Both the position numbers and the translations under genes were made by a program. A stretch of DNA of 64,000 nt from an uncultured Coriobacteriaceae bacterium. Lineage in GTDB: Bacteria; Actinomycetota; Coriobacteriia; Coriobacteriales; Eggerthellaceae. The stretch lies in the NCBI GenBank assembly GCA_902768975.1, contig CACXMZ010000008.1, positions 1 to 64,000 on the forward strand, written 5' to 3'. This document shows positions 23,331 through 30,402 of this stretch, piece after piece. The notes beneath the pieces are model-generated. The model was not told where the DNA came from and did no database searches. It worked only from the letters and a program-made list of their open reading frames with translations. Position 1 is the first letter of the stretch. Each line of letters opens with the position of its first letter.

Positions 23331-24818
23331 ATGCTAGAAAAGGTATTCAAGGGTTCTAAGCTCTATTACGGCTGGCTGCTTGCCCTGTTGGTACTTATTG
23401 GGGCTGGCGTGCTGGCCTACATCAACCAGCTGGTGAACGGCCTTCAGTTAACCGGCATGAGTCAAGACGTAAACTGGGGCCTATATATTGCGCAGTTTAC
23501 CTTCTTTGTAGGCGTGGCTGCTTCGGGCGTTATGGTGGCCATTCCGCTCTACCTGCACGACTATAAAGAATACGGCCCCGTTATTATCTTTGGTGAATTC
23601 ATGGCTGTGGCAGCCGTGCTCGTAGCCCTGCTCAATGTTGTTGTTGACGTTGGTTACCCAGCCCGCCTCTTTAACGTGGTTTTGTATCCCACGCCCCATT
23701 CAATCTTGTTCTGGGACATGGTGGTGCTTTCCAGTTATTTGCTCGTGAACATTATTATTGGGTGGACGTCCATTGCGGCTGAACGCAAGGGTACCAAGCC
23801 TGCCCACTGGGTGCACGTGCTGGCTATTATTGCCATTCCGCTGGCCATTAGCATCCATACAGTTACCGCCTTTATTTACTGCGGTAACGTGGGCCGCCCC
23901 TTCTGGGCAAGCGCTATTGTGGCCTGCCGCTTCCTGGCTTCTGCTTTTGCGGCTGGTCCTGCCTTGCTGCTGCTCATTTCTTTCATCATGGGCAAGTTTA
24001 CGGACTATAAGATTTCGGACAAAGCGGTAGACACCATCGCCAAGACCGTGGCCTACGCCATTCTTGCGAATGTGTTCTTCTTCCTGCTTGAAGTGTTCAC
24101 GGCCTTCTATGGCAACAGCCCCCACCACACCGAACCGCTGGCTTACATCCTGTTTGGTGTGCATGGCCACAACCAGCTCGTGCCCTTCATGTGGGCCGCT
24201 GCCGTGCTTATTGTTATTGGCATTGTTATTCTGCTGGTGAAGAAATGGCGTCAGACCCGTGGGTTGCTTATTATTGCGCTACTGTGCATCTTCCTGGGCT
24301 GCTGGATGGACAAAGGCATCAACTTCGTGTTGGCTGGCTTTGTGCCCAACAGTTTCGGCGAAATCATTGACTATGTTCCGCACCCCAATGAAATCATGGT
24401 CATTGTGGGCACCTTTGCTATTGGCGCTTTCGTGCTTACCTTGCTGTTTAAGGTTGCGCTGGCGGTGCGCGAAGGTATTGCCCAGCCCGCAGCGGTGGCT
24501 TTCTCTGAAGCTACGCGCGCAGCAGCCGAAAACCAAAAGGCTGCCGAAATGGAAGAAGCCGTTGAAGCTGCCAAGGCTGAAAAGGCTGCGCGTGAAGCTG
24601 AAGAGGCCCGTATAGCGGCCGAAGAAGAAGCGCGCCGCAAAGCCGAAGAAGAGGCTGCTAAGGCTGCCGAAGAAGCCGCTAAGGCAGCAGAAGAAGCTGC
24701 GGCCGCGGCAGAAGAAGCCGCCGAAGCACCGGCAACGGAAGTGGCAGAAGCAGCGGAAGAAGCTGCACCAGAAGCGGCAGAAGAGGCCGCCCCGGCTGCA
24801 GAAGAGGCAGCCGAATAA
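23331..24818 (+). CDS. dsrP: DsrP, NrfD/PsrC-type quinone-reactive membrane subunit with long acidic tail
   Basis: Residues 1-380 form about ten helices of the NrfD family, which exchange electrons with quinone and pair with DsrO-type ferredoxins. The remaining 110 residues are a low-complexity, charged Ala/Glu/Lys coiled coil of EEAAKAAEEA-type heptads, not present in ordinary DsrP proteins. This tail would face the cytoplasm and might bind other subunits. Similar acidic tails occur on DsrM, TatA and TatC in this window. The repetitive codons (GCA/GAA) suggest growth by slippage. The gene follows dsrO by two bases. Confidence 0.85.
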   Translation: MLEKVFKGSKLYYGWLLALLVLIGAGVLAYINQLVNGLQLTGMSQDVNWGLYIAQFTFFVGVAASGVMVAIPLYLHDYKEYGPVIIFGEFMAVAAVLVALLNVVVDVGYPARLFNVVLYPTPHSILFWDMVVLSSYLLVNIIIGWTSIAAERKGTKPAHWVHVLAIIAIPLAISIHTVTAFIYCGNVGRPFWASAIVACRFLASAFAAGPALLLLISFIMGKFTDYKISDKAVDTIAKTVAYAILANVFFFLLEVFTAFYGNSPHHTEPLAYILFGVHGHNQLVPFMWAAAVLIVIGIVILLVKKWRQTRGLLIIALLCIFLGCWMDKGINFVLAGFVPNSFGEIIDYVPHPNEIMVIVGTFAIGAFVLTLLFKVALAVREGIAQPAAVAFSEATRAAAENQKAAEMEEAVEAAKAEKAAREAEEARIAAEEEARRKAEEEAAKAAEEAAKAAEEAAAAAEEAAEAPATEVAEAAEEAAPEAAEEAAPAAEEAAE

Positions 24819-24824
24819 TACTGG

Positions 24825-24852
24825 TTATTGTGCCGCCAAACGGTGGTAGGAT
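24825..24852 (+). promoter_or_regulatory. Candidate promoter for dsrC
   Basis: TTATTG at 24825-24830 and TAGGAT at 24847-24852 are spaced 16 nt, with an imperfect CCGCC-AAAC-GGTGG dyad between them. A separate promoter fits the need for DsrC in large excess over the membrane complex. Confidence 0.4.
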
Positions 24853-24892
24853 ACATAAGTTGAAGTGTAGGAAACGTTAAAAGGAGAGAAAG

Positions 24893-25207
24893 ATGGCAAC
24901 ATTACAAGTAGGCGATCGCGCTCTGGAACTCGACGAAGACGGCTTTTTGGAAGACGCAAGCCAGTGGGACGAAGAAGTAGCTCACAAGCTGGCTGAAACC
25001 GAAGAAGTTGAACTGACCGACAAGCACTGGGAGATTATCAACTATCTGCGCCAGTACTATGCCGACTTCGGTACTGCCCCCATGGTGCGCAAGATGCTCA
25101 AGGACACCGGCCTTTCCAACGCCGAAATCTACGAACTCTTCCCCAGCGGCCCGGGCAAGGGAGCTTGCAAGATTGCTGGTCTCATGAAGCCGACTGGCTG
25201 CGTGTAA
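24893..25207 (+). CDS. dsrC: DsrC, sulfur-carrier protein and DsrAB partner
   Basis: The 104-residue protein ends in the DsrC swinging arm with both essential cysteines: the inner one in GKGACKIAG and the penultimate Cys in TGCV. The core (FLEDASQWDEEVAHKLAETE and LTDKHWEIINYLR) matches the family. DsrC receives the sulfur of sulfite from DsrAB as a trisulfide, which DsrMK then reduces. A strong AAAAGGAG site precedes it. It lies between its own candidate promoter and a 9-bp hairpin, so it is likely made at a high level and partly uncoupled from dsrN. Confidence 0.95.
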   Translation: MATLQVGDRALELDEDGFLEDASQWDEEVAHKLAETEEVELTDKHWEIINYLRQYYADFGTAPMVRKMLKDTGLSNAEIYELFPSGPGKGACKIAGLMKPTGCV

Positions 25208-25237
25208 GATTTCGCCCACTCTCTAGGTATATGTGTT

Positions 25238-25261
25238 CCGCTGCCTGCATTTAGGCAGCGG
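25238..25261 (+). other. Hairpin between dsrC and dsrN (attenuator or 3' stabiliser)
   Basis: CCGCTGCCT at 25238-25246 pairs with AGGCAGCGG at 25253-25261. No T tract follows, so read-through into dsrN is expected. Confidence 0.6.
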
Positions 25262-25282
25262 GGCACTTCCGGGGTTAGATTT

Positions 25283-27664
25283 ATGGACGGGACACACCTC
25301 GCTTATCCGCGAGTCATGATTGCTGCGCTCTACGGCAAATGTGGTAAGACGGTTATTACGTCGGGTATTGCGCGGGCACTTAAAAATCGGGGCCTCAGTG
25401 TTCAGCCTTATAAAAAAGGGCCGGACTATATCGATCCAGGCTGGCATTCTCTTGCTTCAGGTAAGGCAAGCCGCACCTTGGACAGCTTTTTCATGACGCA
25501 GCAAGACATGAACGCGGTGCTTTGCGAAGCGGCCCGTTCGGCTAACATTGGCATCATCGAAGGCGCCATGGGTTTTTACGACGGATCGGACTTGCAGGGT
25601 AGCAGCTCTTCTGCCGAAGTGGCCAAGCAAACGTCCACGCCCGTCATCCTTGTCCTGGATGTTACTCGCATGACGCGCACGACCGCAGCACTTGTGCTGG
25701 GCTGCATTCATTTCGACCCCCATGTGCACATTGCAGGCGTTATTGCGAACCGTGTGGGTAATCCGCGCCATGAAGCACGCCTGCGTGAAACTATCGAACA
25801 CTATTGCGGTATTCCTGTTATTGGGGCTATTCCTAACGACGACCGCATGAAGTTGGCAGACAGGCATCTGGGCTTGGTTACTGCTATAGAAACACAAACG
25901 GCCGACGAATTCCTCGATGGCGTGGCAGAGGCTATCGAAGAGTACGTCGACTTAGATATGTTCCTGCATATTGCAGGTAAGGCCGACCCCATTCCTGTTG
26001 CCCAGATTGAATATCCGCAGGCGCCTAAACTTGCGGCGTCGGGCGAAGACCCTGTGACCATTGCCGTCATGCGCGACAAGTCCTTTTCGTTCTACTATCA
26101 GGAAAACTTTGACGCGCTGGAAGCGGCAGGTGCAAAGCTGGTCTTTGTTGACAGCATGAAGGACAAGGAGGTCCCGCCCGAGGCAGACGGCCTTTATATT
26201 GGCGGAGGCTTCCCCGAGGTGTTTGCCGAACAACTTACTCAGAACGCTGCTATGCGCGAAAGCGTAAAGGCACGTATCGAGGATGGTATTGCCTGTTGTG
26301 CCGAATGCGGGGGCCTGATGTACTTGGGCAAGGACATGCTTATTGATGGCAAGAGCTATGACATGGCGGGCGTCTTCGACTTCACCATAGAGATGATGAA
26401 AAAGCGCCAGGGCCATGGTTATGCGGTAGCAGTGGCAACTAACAGCCATCCTTGGTTTGAACCAGGTGTTGCCATTAATGGGCATGAACACCACCATTCG
26501 CGCGTCATTGACCATGGCAACACGCAACAATTTGCCTATGACGATACGCGTGGCAATGGCGTAGGCAATAAGCACGACGGCTATGTTGCGGGGCGTTGCG
26601 TAGCGTCTTATATACATACCAATGCAATTTCAACTCCCCAGTGGGCGACCGCATTGGTCGATGCCGCTTATGATTATCGAAATACCAAGGAGAAGGGGGT
26701 AGGCATGGCTAATCAGACAGACGAGTATTTTGATTTGGTTATCATTGGGGCAGGCCCCGCAGGTCTTACGGCTGGTATTTATGGCGGGCGTGCGCTGCTC
26801 AAAACGGTCATCCTGGAAAAGGGAAGCATTGGCGGGCGCGTTACGTCGACCAACGAAATTGTGAACTACCCTTCCGCGGGCGAAACTACTGGTCCTGCGC
26901 TCATGGAAAAGATGGAAGAACATGCCCGCACGTTTGGCGTGGAAATTCGCAACCAGGGCGTGCGCAGCGTGGACTTTTCGGGTGTGGACAAGATTGTCAC
27001 TACGCGTAAGGTTATCTATCATGCCAAGGCTGTTATTGTCGCTACTGGTACGCGCCCCAAAATCATTGGCTTCCCCGGTGAAACCGAATTCACGGGCCGC
27101 GGCGTAAGCTATTGCGCCACCTGCGACGCTGAATTCTACGCTGGCCAGGACGTGGTGGTTATTGGCTGCGGCGACCAAGCGGTGGAAGAAAGCCAGTTCA
27201 TCACCAAGTTTGCCGACCACGTTACCATCGTGTCGCGCCGCAAGGACGGCGACATGTCCTGCAACGCCATCGCTAAAGAGCGCTGCATGAAGAATCCCAA
27301 GATTTCCGTGCGCTTCAACAGCCAAATTGTGGAAGTCTTTGGCGAAGACGAAGTTGAAGGCGTGGTGTTGGAAGATACGCGCACGGGCGAACGCGAGAAA
27401 GTTCCCTGCCAGGGCGTATTTTTCTTCACGGGTAGCGACCCTGAAACGGAAATCCTTGAAGGGCAGGTCGGCTTTGAAGACGGCTTGGGTAAGGACGAAA
27501 AGGGTTGGTTGCATACGGGCGACAACATGGAACTTGCACCCGGCGTGTTTGCCGCAGGCGACGTGCGCGCCAAGTATCTGCGCCAGATTGCGACTGCCGT
27601 TGGTGACGGCGCAGCTGCTGCCACCGCCGCCGAACGCTACATCAGCGAACTCGAAAGCGAATAA
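25283..27664 (+). CDS. dsrN: DsrN siroheme amidase fused to thioredoxin reductase
   Basis: Residues 1-474 are a CbiA/CobB-type ATP-dependent amidotransferase: P-loop GKCGKT, GIIEGAMGFYDG, and a glutamine amidotransferase half with CAECGG. This is the DsrN type that amidates siroheme for DsrAB. Residues 475-793 are a complete NADPH thioredoxin reductase: GAGPAGLTAG, the redox motif CATC in GVSYCATCDAEF, and GDVRAKYLRQ. The join keeps the hallmark of a separate gene: AAGGAGAAGGGGG and an in-frame ATG at 26705 starting MANQTDEYFDLVIIGAG. Both a fusion and a free TrxB could therefore be made. Possible clients are the two small Trx-like proteins or DsrC (inference). Transcription ends before a palindromic repeat. 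Confidence 0.85.
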   Translation: MDGTHLAYPRVMIAALYGKCGKTVITSGIARALKNRGLSVQPYKKGPDYIDPGWHSLASGKASRTLDSFFMTQQDMNAVLCEAARSANIGIIEGAMGFYDGSDLQGSSSSAEVAKQTSTPVILVLDVTRMTRTTAALVLGCIHFDPHVHIAGVIANRVGNPRHEARLRETIEHYCGIPVIGAIPNDDRMKLADRHLGLVTAIETQTADEFLDGVAEAIEEYVDLDMFLHIAGKADPIPVAQIEYPQAPKLAASGEDPVTIAVMRDKSFSFYYQENFDALEAAGAKLVFVDSMKDKEVPPEADGLYIGGGFPEVFAEQLTQNAAMRESVKARIEDGIACCAECGGLMYLGKDMLIDGKSYDMAGVFDFTIEMMKKRQGHGYAVAVATNSHPWFEPGVAINGHEHHHSRVIDHGNTQQFAYDDTRGNGVGNKHDGYVAGRCVASYIHTNAISTPQWATALVDAAYDYRNTKEKGVGMANQTDEYFDLVIIGAGPAGLTAGIYGGRALLKTVILEKGSIGGRVTSTNEIVNYPSAGETTGPALMEKMEEHARTFGVEIRNQGVRSVDFSGVDKIVTTRKVIYHAKAVIVATGTRPKIIGFPGETEFTGRGVSYCATCDAEFYAGQDVVVIGCGDQAVEESQFITKFADHVTIVSRRKDGDMSCNAIAKERCMKNPKISVRFNSQIVEVFGEDEVEGVVLEDTRTGEREKVPCQGVFFFTGSDPETEILEGQVGFEDGLGKDEKGWLHTGDNMELAPGVFAAGDVRAKYLRQIATAVGDGAAAATAAERYISELESE

Positions 27665-27713
27665 AGCGCTTTCAAGCCCACCTGCTCGCAAAGCTAATAG
27701 TTGCAGCGGTTAT

Positions 27714-27914
27714 AAAGGAAGCTGGGGGTCATTTTTCGAGCTTCTCGGAGCTTTTAGGCGCAGGAAGTGCGCTGTTACTGAAGCGCGCTAGTCTAATTAC
27801 TAGGCCAAACAATATTGGGATGTGGTGAAGAGTGCCCTAGTTATTGCGCGCTTCATTGGCGCACTTCTCGTGCCGTTAAAAAAGCGACCGAGAAAAATGA
27901 CTCCCAGTTCCTTT
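27714..27914. repeat. Type I long palindromic repeat, copy 1
   Basis: The arms pair over about 90 nt: AAAGGAAGCTGG... at 27714 with its complement ending at 27914, AAGTGCGC with GCGCACTT, TGAAGCGCGC with GCGCGCTTCA, and ACTAGG with CCTAGT. The central 56 nt (27794-27849) are almost identical to cores at 41211-41266 (opposite strand) and 59595-59650. The gap 27665-27959 holds nothing else apart from the tilS promoter. Confidence 0.75.
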
Positions 27915-27947
27915 TAAAGGGCACCTGCCGCGCTTCGTTAAATCCGC

Positions 27948-27959
27948 TATCATAGAGGC
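27948..27959 (+). promoter_or_regulatory. Leaderless-type -10 box of tilS
   Basis: TATCAT is followed by exactly six bases and the ATG; no ribosome-binding site is present. Transcription would begin at or next to the start codon. Confidence 0.5.
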
Positions 27960-29075
27960 ATGGTTATAGAGCGGGTACAACAGACAATTGAAGAGCGCGG
28001 ACTGGCGGGGCCAGATAACCCCGTGCTCCTTATGGTTTCGGGCGGTTCAGATTCGACCGCGCTTGCGTATATAGCGGATGAACTGCGCAAACGCGGTGTG
28101 CTTGGACCGCTTGCTGTGCTGCATGTGAACCACCAGCTGCGCGGCTCCGACGCCGATGCCGACGCGGAATTCGTGCGTCAGTTGGCTGAAGCGCTTGAGC
28201 TTCCTTTCTTCTTGGTGGAAGTTAATGTGGGCGCCATTGCGCAAGAGCAGGGTGAAAACACCGAAGCGGTGGCGCGCAGCGAACGCTATGCCGCTGCCCG
28301 CGATGCCCTTGAATCCTTGTGTCGTCATACCTCGCACCCCGTGAGCGACGGGCGCATCTTTACTGCCCATACCCAGGACGACCGTGTTGAGTCTTTCTAT
28401 ATGCGATCCATTGTGGGTACGGGCCCGGGCGGTTTCCGTTCCATGCGCTACACCAACGGCGCGGTGGCGCGTCCTTGCTTGGATGTTTCGCGCCAGGACT
28501 TGCGCGATTATTTGGCGCGGCGTGCGCTCGACGTGGAAGCGGGGGAGGCAAAGCCCCTGGCACGCGATGCCAGCGGAGCGCTCTGGCGCGAAGATGCCAC
28601 CAATGCCCACACCGACCGCTTCCGCTCCTATGTGCGTCATGAAATTGTTCCCAAAGCCGTTGAGCGCAACCCGCAGTTGCTTGATGTGCTTTCGCGCACC
28701 ATGAATTTAATTGCCGACGAAGACGACATGCTCGATGCTTTGACGAAGAAACTCATCGCTGAACAGGTGAAATGGGACAATGCCGAAGACCAAGCTGCAG
28801 GCTGCGTGCTCGCTCCTGCTTTTGGGGCACTCGAACTGCCGCTCCAGCGGCGCATGGTGTTTGAAGTACTTAAAGGTATCCTTGGTGCAGAAGCACGCAT
28901 TGAAACCGCCAGTGTTGATGCAGTACTTGAAGGTTATGCTGACGGGGTGCCCGTCAGTGGCTATACCAACAACATCCAGGGCAACCTCGCCCTTTCCGCT
29001 AACAAGCACGGCCTCCGTGTTGAACCCATGGACACCTACCGCGCCCGCCGCAAACCTGAAAAGGGTGATGTATGA
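27960..29075 (+). CDS. tilS: tRNA(Ile)-lysidine synthase
   Basis: The 371-residue protein has the N-type ATP pyrophosphatase loop SGGSDST at residues 22-28 and the TilS-like LHVNHQLRG and FTAHTQDDRVE motifs. It modifies C34 of the AUA-reading tRNA(Ile) with lysine and is essential in most bacteria. The C-terminal domain is short compared with E. coli TilS (about 430). There is no ribosome-binding site; a TATCAT box 12 bases before the ATG suggests a leaderless message. The stop overlaps the maf start as ATGA. The tilS-maf-hpt-ftsH-folP order is partly the classic tilS-hpt-ftsH cluster. Confidence 0.9.
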   Translation: MVIERVQQTIEERGLAGPDNPVLLMVSGGSDSTALAYIADELRKRGVLGPLAVLHVNHQLRGSDADADAEFVRQLAEALELPFFLVEVNVGAIAQEQGENTEAVARSERYAAARDALESLCRHTSHPVSDGRIFTAHTQDDRVESFYMRSIVGTGPGGFRSMRYTNGAVARPCLDVSRQDLRDYLARRALDVEAGEAKPLARDASGALWREDATNAHTDRFRSYVRHEIVPKAVERNPQLLDVLSRTMNLIADEDDMLDALTKKLIAEQVKWDNAEDQAAGCVLAPAFGALELPLQRRMVFEVLKGILGAEARIETASVDAVLEGYADGVPVSGYTNNIQGNLALSANKHGLRVEPMDTYRARRKPEKGDV

Positions 29076-29740
29076 AGGTAGTACTTGCATCGCAGAGTCC
29101 GCGGAGGCGGGAATTGCTCGAAGAAGCGGGCGTTGAATTTGTGGTCCACGTGTCCAGCGTGGACGAAACCCTCACCCCCGAAGAACGTGCCGAACCAGCG
29201 GCGGCCGCCTGCATGCTAGCCGACCGCAAGGCGGGTGTGGTGGTGCAGGAGCTGCTCACTCCGGGTGCGCAGGACCCCCGCGCGGTTTCCCAAGGTGGAG
29301 GGGAGCCGCCTTCTGTGCCCGAGCCCATCACCGAGCCGACGCTCGTCATTGGCGCCGACACCATCGTGGTACTTGAAGGCCGCATTTTTGGAAAACCCCA
29401 TACGCCGTCTGAAGCCGTGGGCATGTTGCGCAAGCTTTCGGGGCGTACCCATGAAGTGATCACGGGCGTCGCTGCCTGGGGCATCATGCCGGGGGAAGAT
29501 GGCAAGGTTTCCGCAGGTCATACCACCTTTTACGAAACAAGTCTGGTAACCTTCCGCAATCTTTCCGACGAAGAAATACTTGCCTACGTGGGCGAAGGCG
29601 AATGTTTCGACAAGGCAGGTTCGTATGCCATCCAAGGCGCAGGTGGCCAGTTTGTCGACCATTACGAAGGTGCCCTCGACAACATCATCGGCCTGCCCGT
29701 TCAGCGTTTACTTGAAAAATTCCCCGATATGGTGAAATAA
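29072..29740 (+). CDS. maf: Maf-type nucleotide pyrophosphatase with an internal insert
   Basis: The 222-residue protein has the Maf signature LASQSPRRRELL at its start, GADTIVVLEGRIFGKP in the middle and the GECFDKAGSYAIQG segment. These enzymes hydrolyse dTTP/UTP or modified nucleotides and affect septum formation. An insert of about 25 residues (PGAQDPRAVSQGGGEPPS region, residues 65-90) separates DRKAG from GADT, where the family normally has only a few residues. It overlaps tilS by four bases and is followed by a gap and hpt. Confidence 0.85.
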   Translation: MKVVLASQSPRRRELLEEAGVEFVVHVSSVDETLTPEERAEPAAAACMLADRKAGVVVQELLTPGAQDPRAVSQGGGEPPSVPEPITEPTLVIGADTIVVLEGRIFGKPHTPSEAVGMLRKLSGRTHEVITGVAAWGIMPGEDGKVSAGHTTFYETSLVTFRNLSDEEILAYVGEGECFDKAGSYAIQGAGGQFVDHYEGALDNIIGLPVQRLLEKFPDMVK

Positions 29741-29828
29741 ACCCCGTTGCCCAACTGTTTCCGAATAAGGGCTGCGTTTTGCTAAAATAGCAGGTTGCAA
29801 CTGAAAAACGAGTGGTTAGGTTAAACCT

Positions 29829-30374
29829 ATGCAAACTATGCACGAAGACGTTTCGCAAATTCTTTATACGGAAGAAGAAATTCAAGCGCGCGTAAAGGAA
29901 ATGGGTGCTCAAATTACGGCCGACTATGAAGGCAAGAGCCTGCTCATTGTTTCCGTGCTCCGTGGTGCTGCCATTTTCATGGCTGACCTGGTGCGTGCCA
30001 TAGACCTGCCTGTTGAGATGGACTACATGGCCGTTTCAAGCTACGGGTCGGGCGCAAAGAGTTCCGGTGTGGTGCAAATCCTCAAAGACACAACGTCTTC
30101 CATGGAAGGCCGCCATGTCATCATCGCTGAAGACATCCTCGACTCGGGCCTTACGCTCGAATTCCTTATGGAAACCTTCGCACCGCGCAACCTTGCTTCC
30201 ATTGAAGTGGCCACGCTCCTGCGCAAAGACGTAACACCGCAGGCAGACATTAAATGCCGCTACATTGGCTTCGAATGCCCCAATGAATTCATTGTGGGCT
30301 ATGGTCTGGACTACGCGGAAAAATATCGCAACCTACCCTATATTGGCGTTTTGAAGCCCGAAGTGTATCAGTAG
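29829..30374 (+). CDS. hpt: Hypoxanthine phosphoribosyltransferase
   Basis: The 181-residue protein has the PRTase motif VIIAEDILDSGLT near residue 97 and SVLRGAAIFMADLVR near residue 40, typical of HPRT. It recycles hypoxanthine (and guanine) to nucleotides with PRPP. A TAAAAT box lies about 45 nt upstream and GAGTGG/TTAGG sequences near the start may serve as a weak ribosome-binding site. It precedes ftsH, the usual order in Gram-positive bacteria. Confidence 0.9.
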   Translation: MQTMHEDVSQILYTEEEIQARVKEMGAQITADYEGKSLLIVSVLRGAAIFMADLVRAIDLPVEMDYMAVSSYGSGAKSSGVVQILKDTTSSMEGRHVIIAEDILDSGLTLEFLMETFAPRNLASIEVATLLRKDVTPQADIKCRYIGFECPNEFIVGYGLDYAEKYRNLPYIGVLKPEVYQ

Positions 30375-30402
30375 AAACGCACGTATCAGCAAGGAAGAGC
30401 AT

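Noticed and set aside
15188-27664. Calling the organism a sulfate reducer
   Set aside because: Only sulfite reduction genes are here. Without sat, aprAB and qmo in view the claim would go beyond the sequence.
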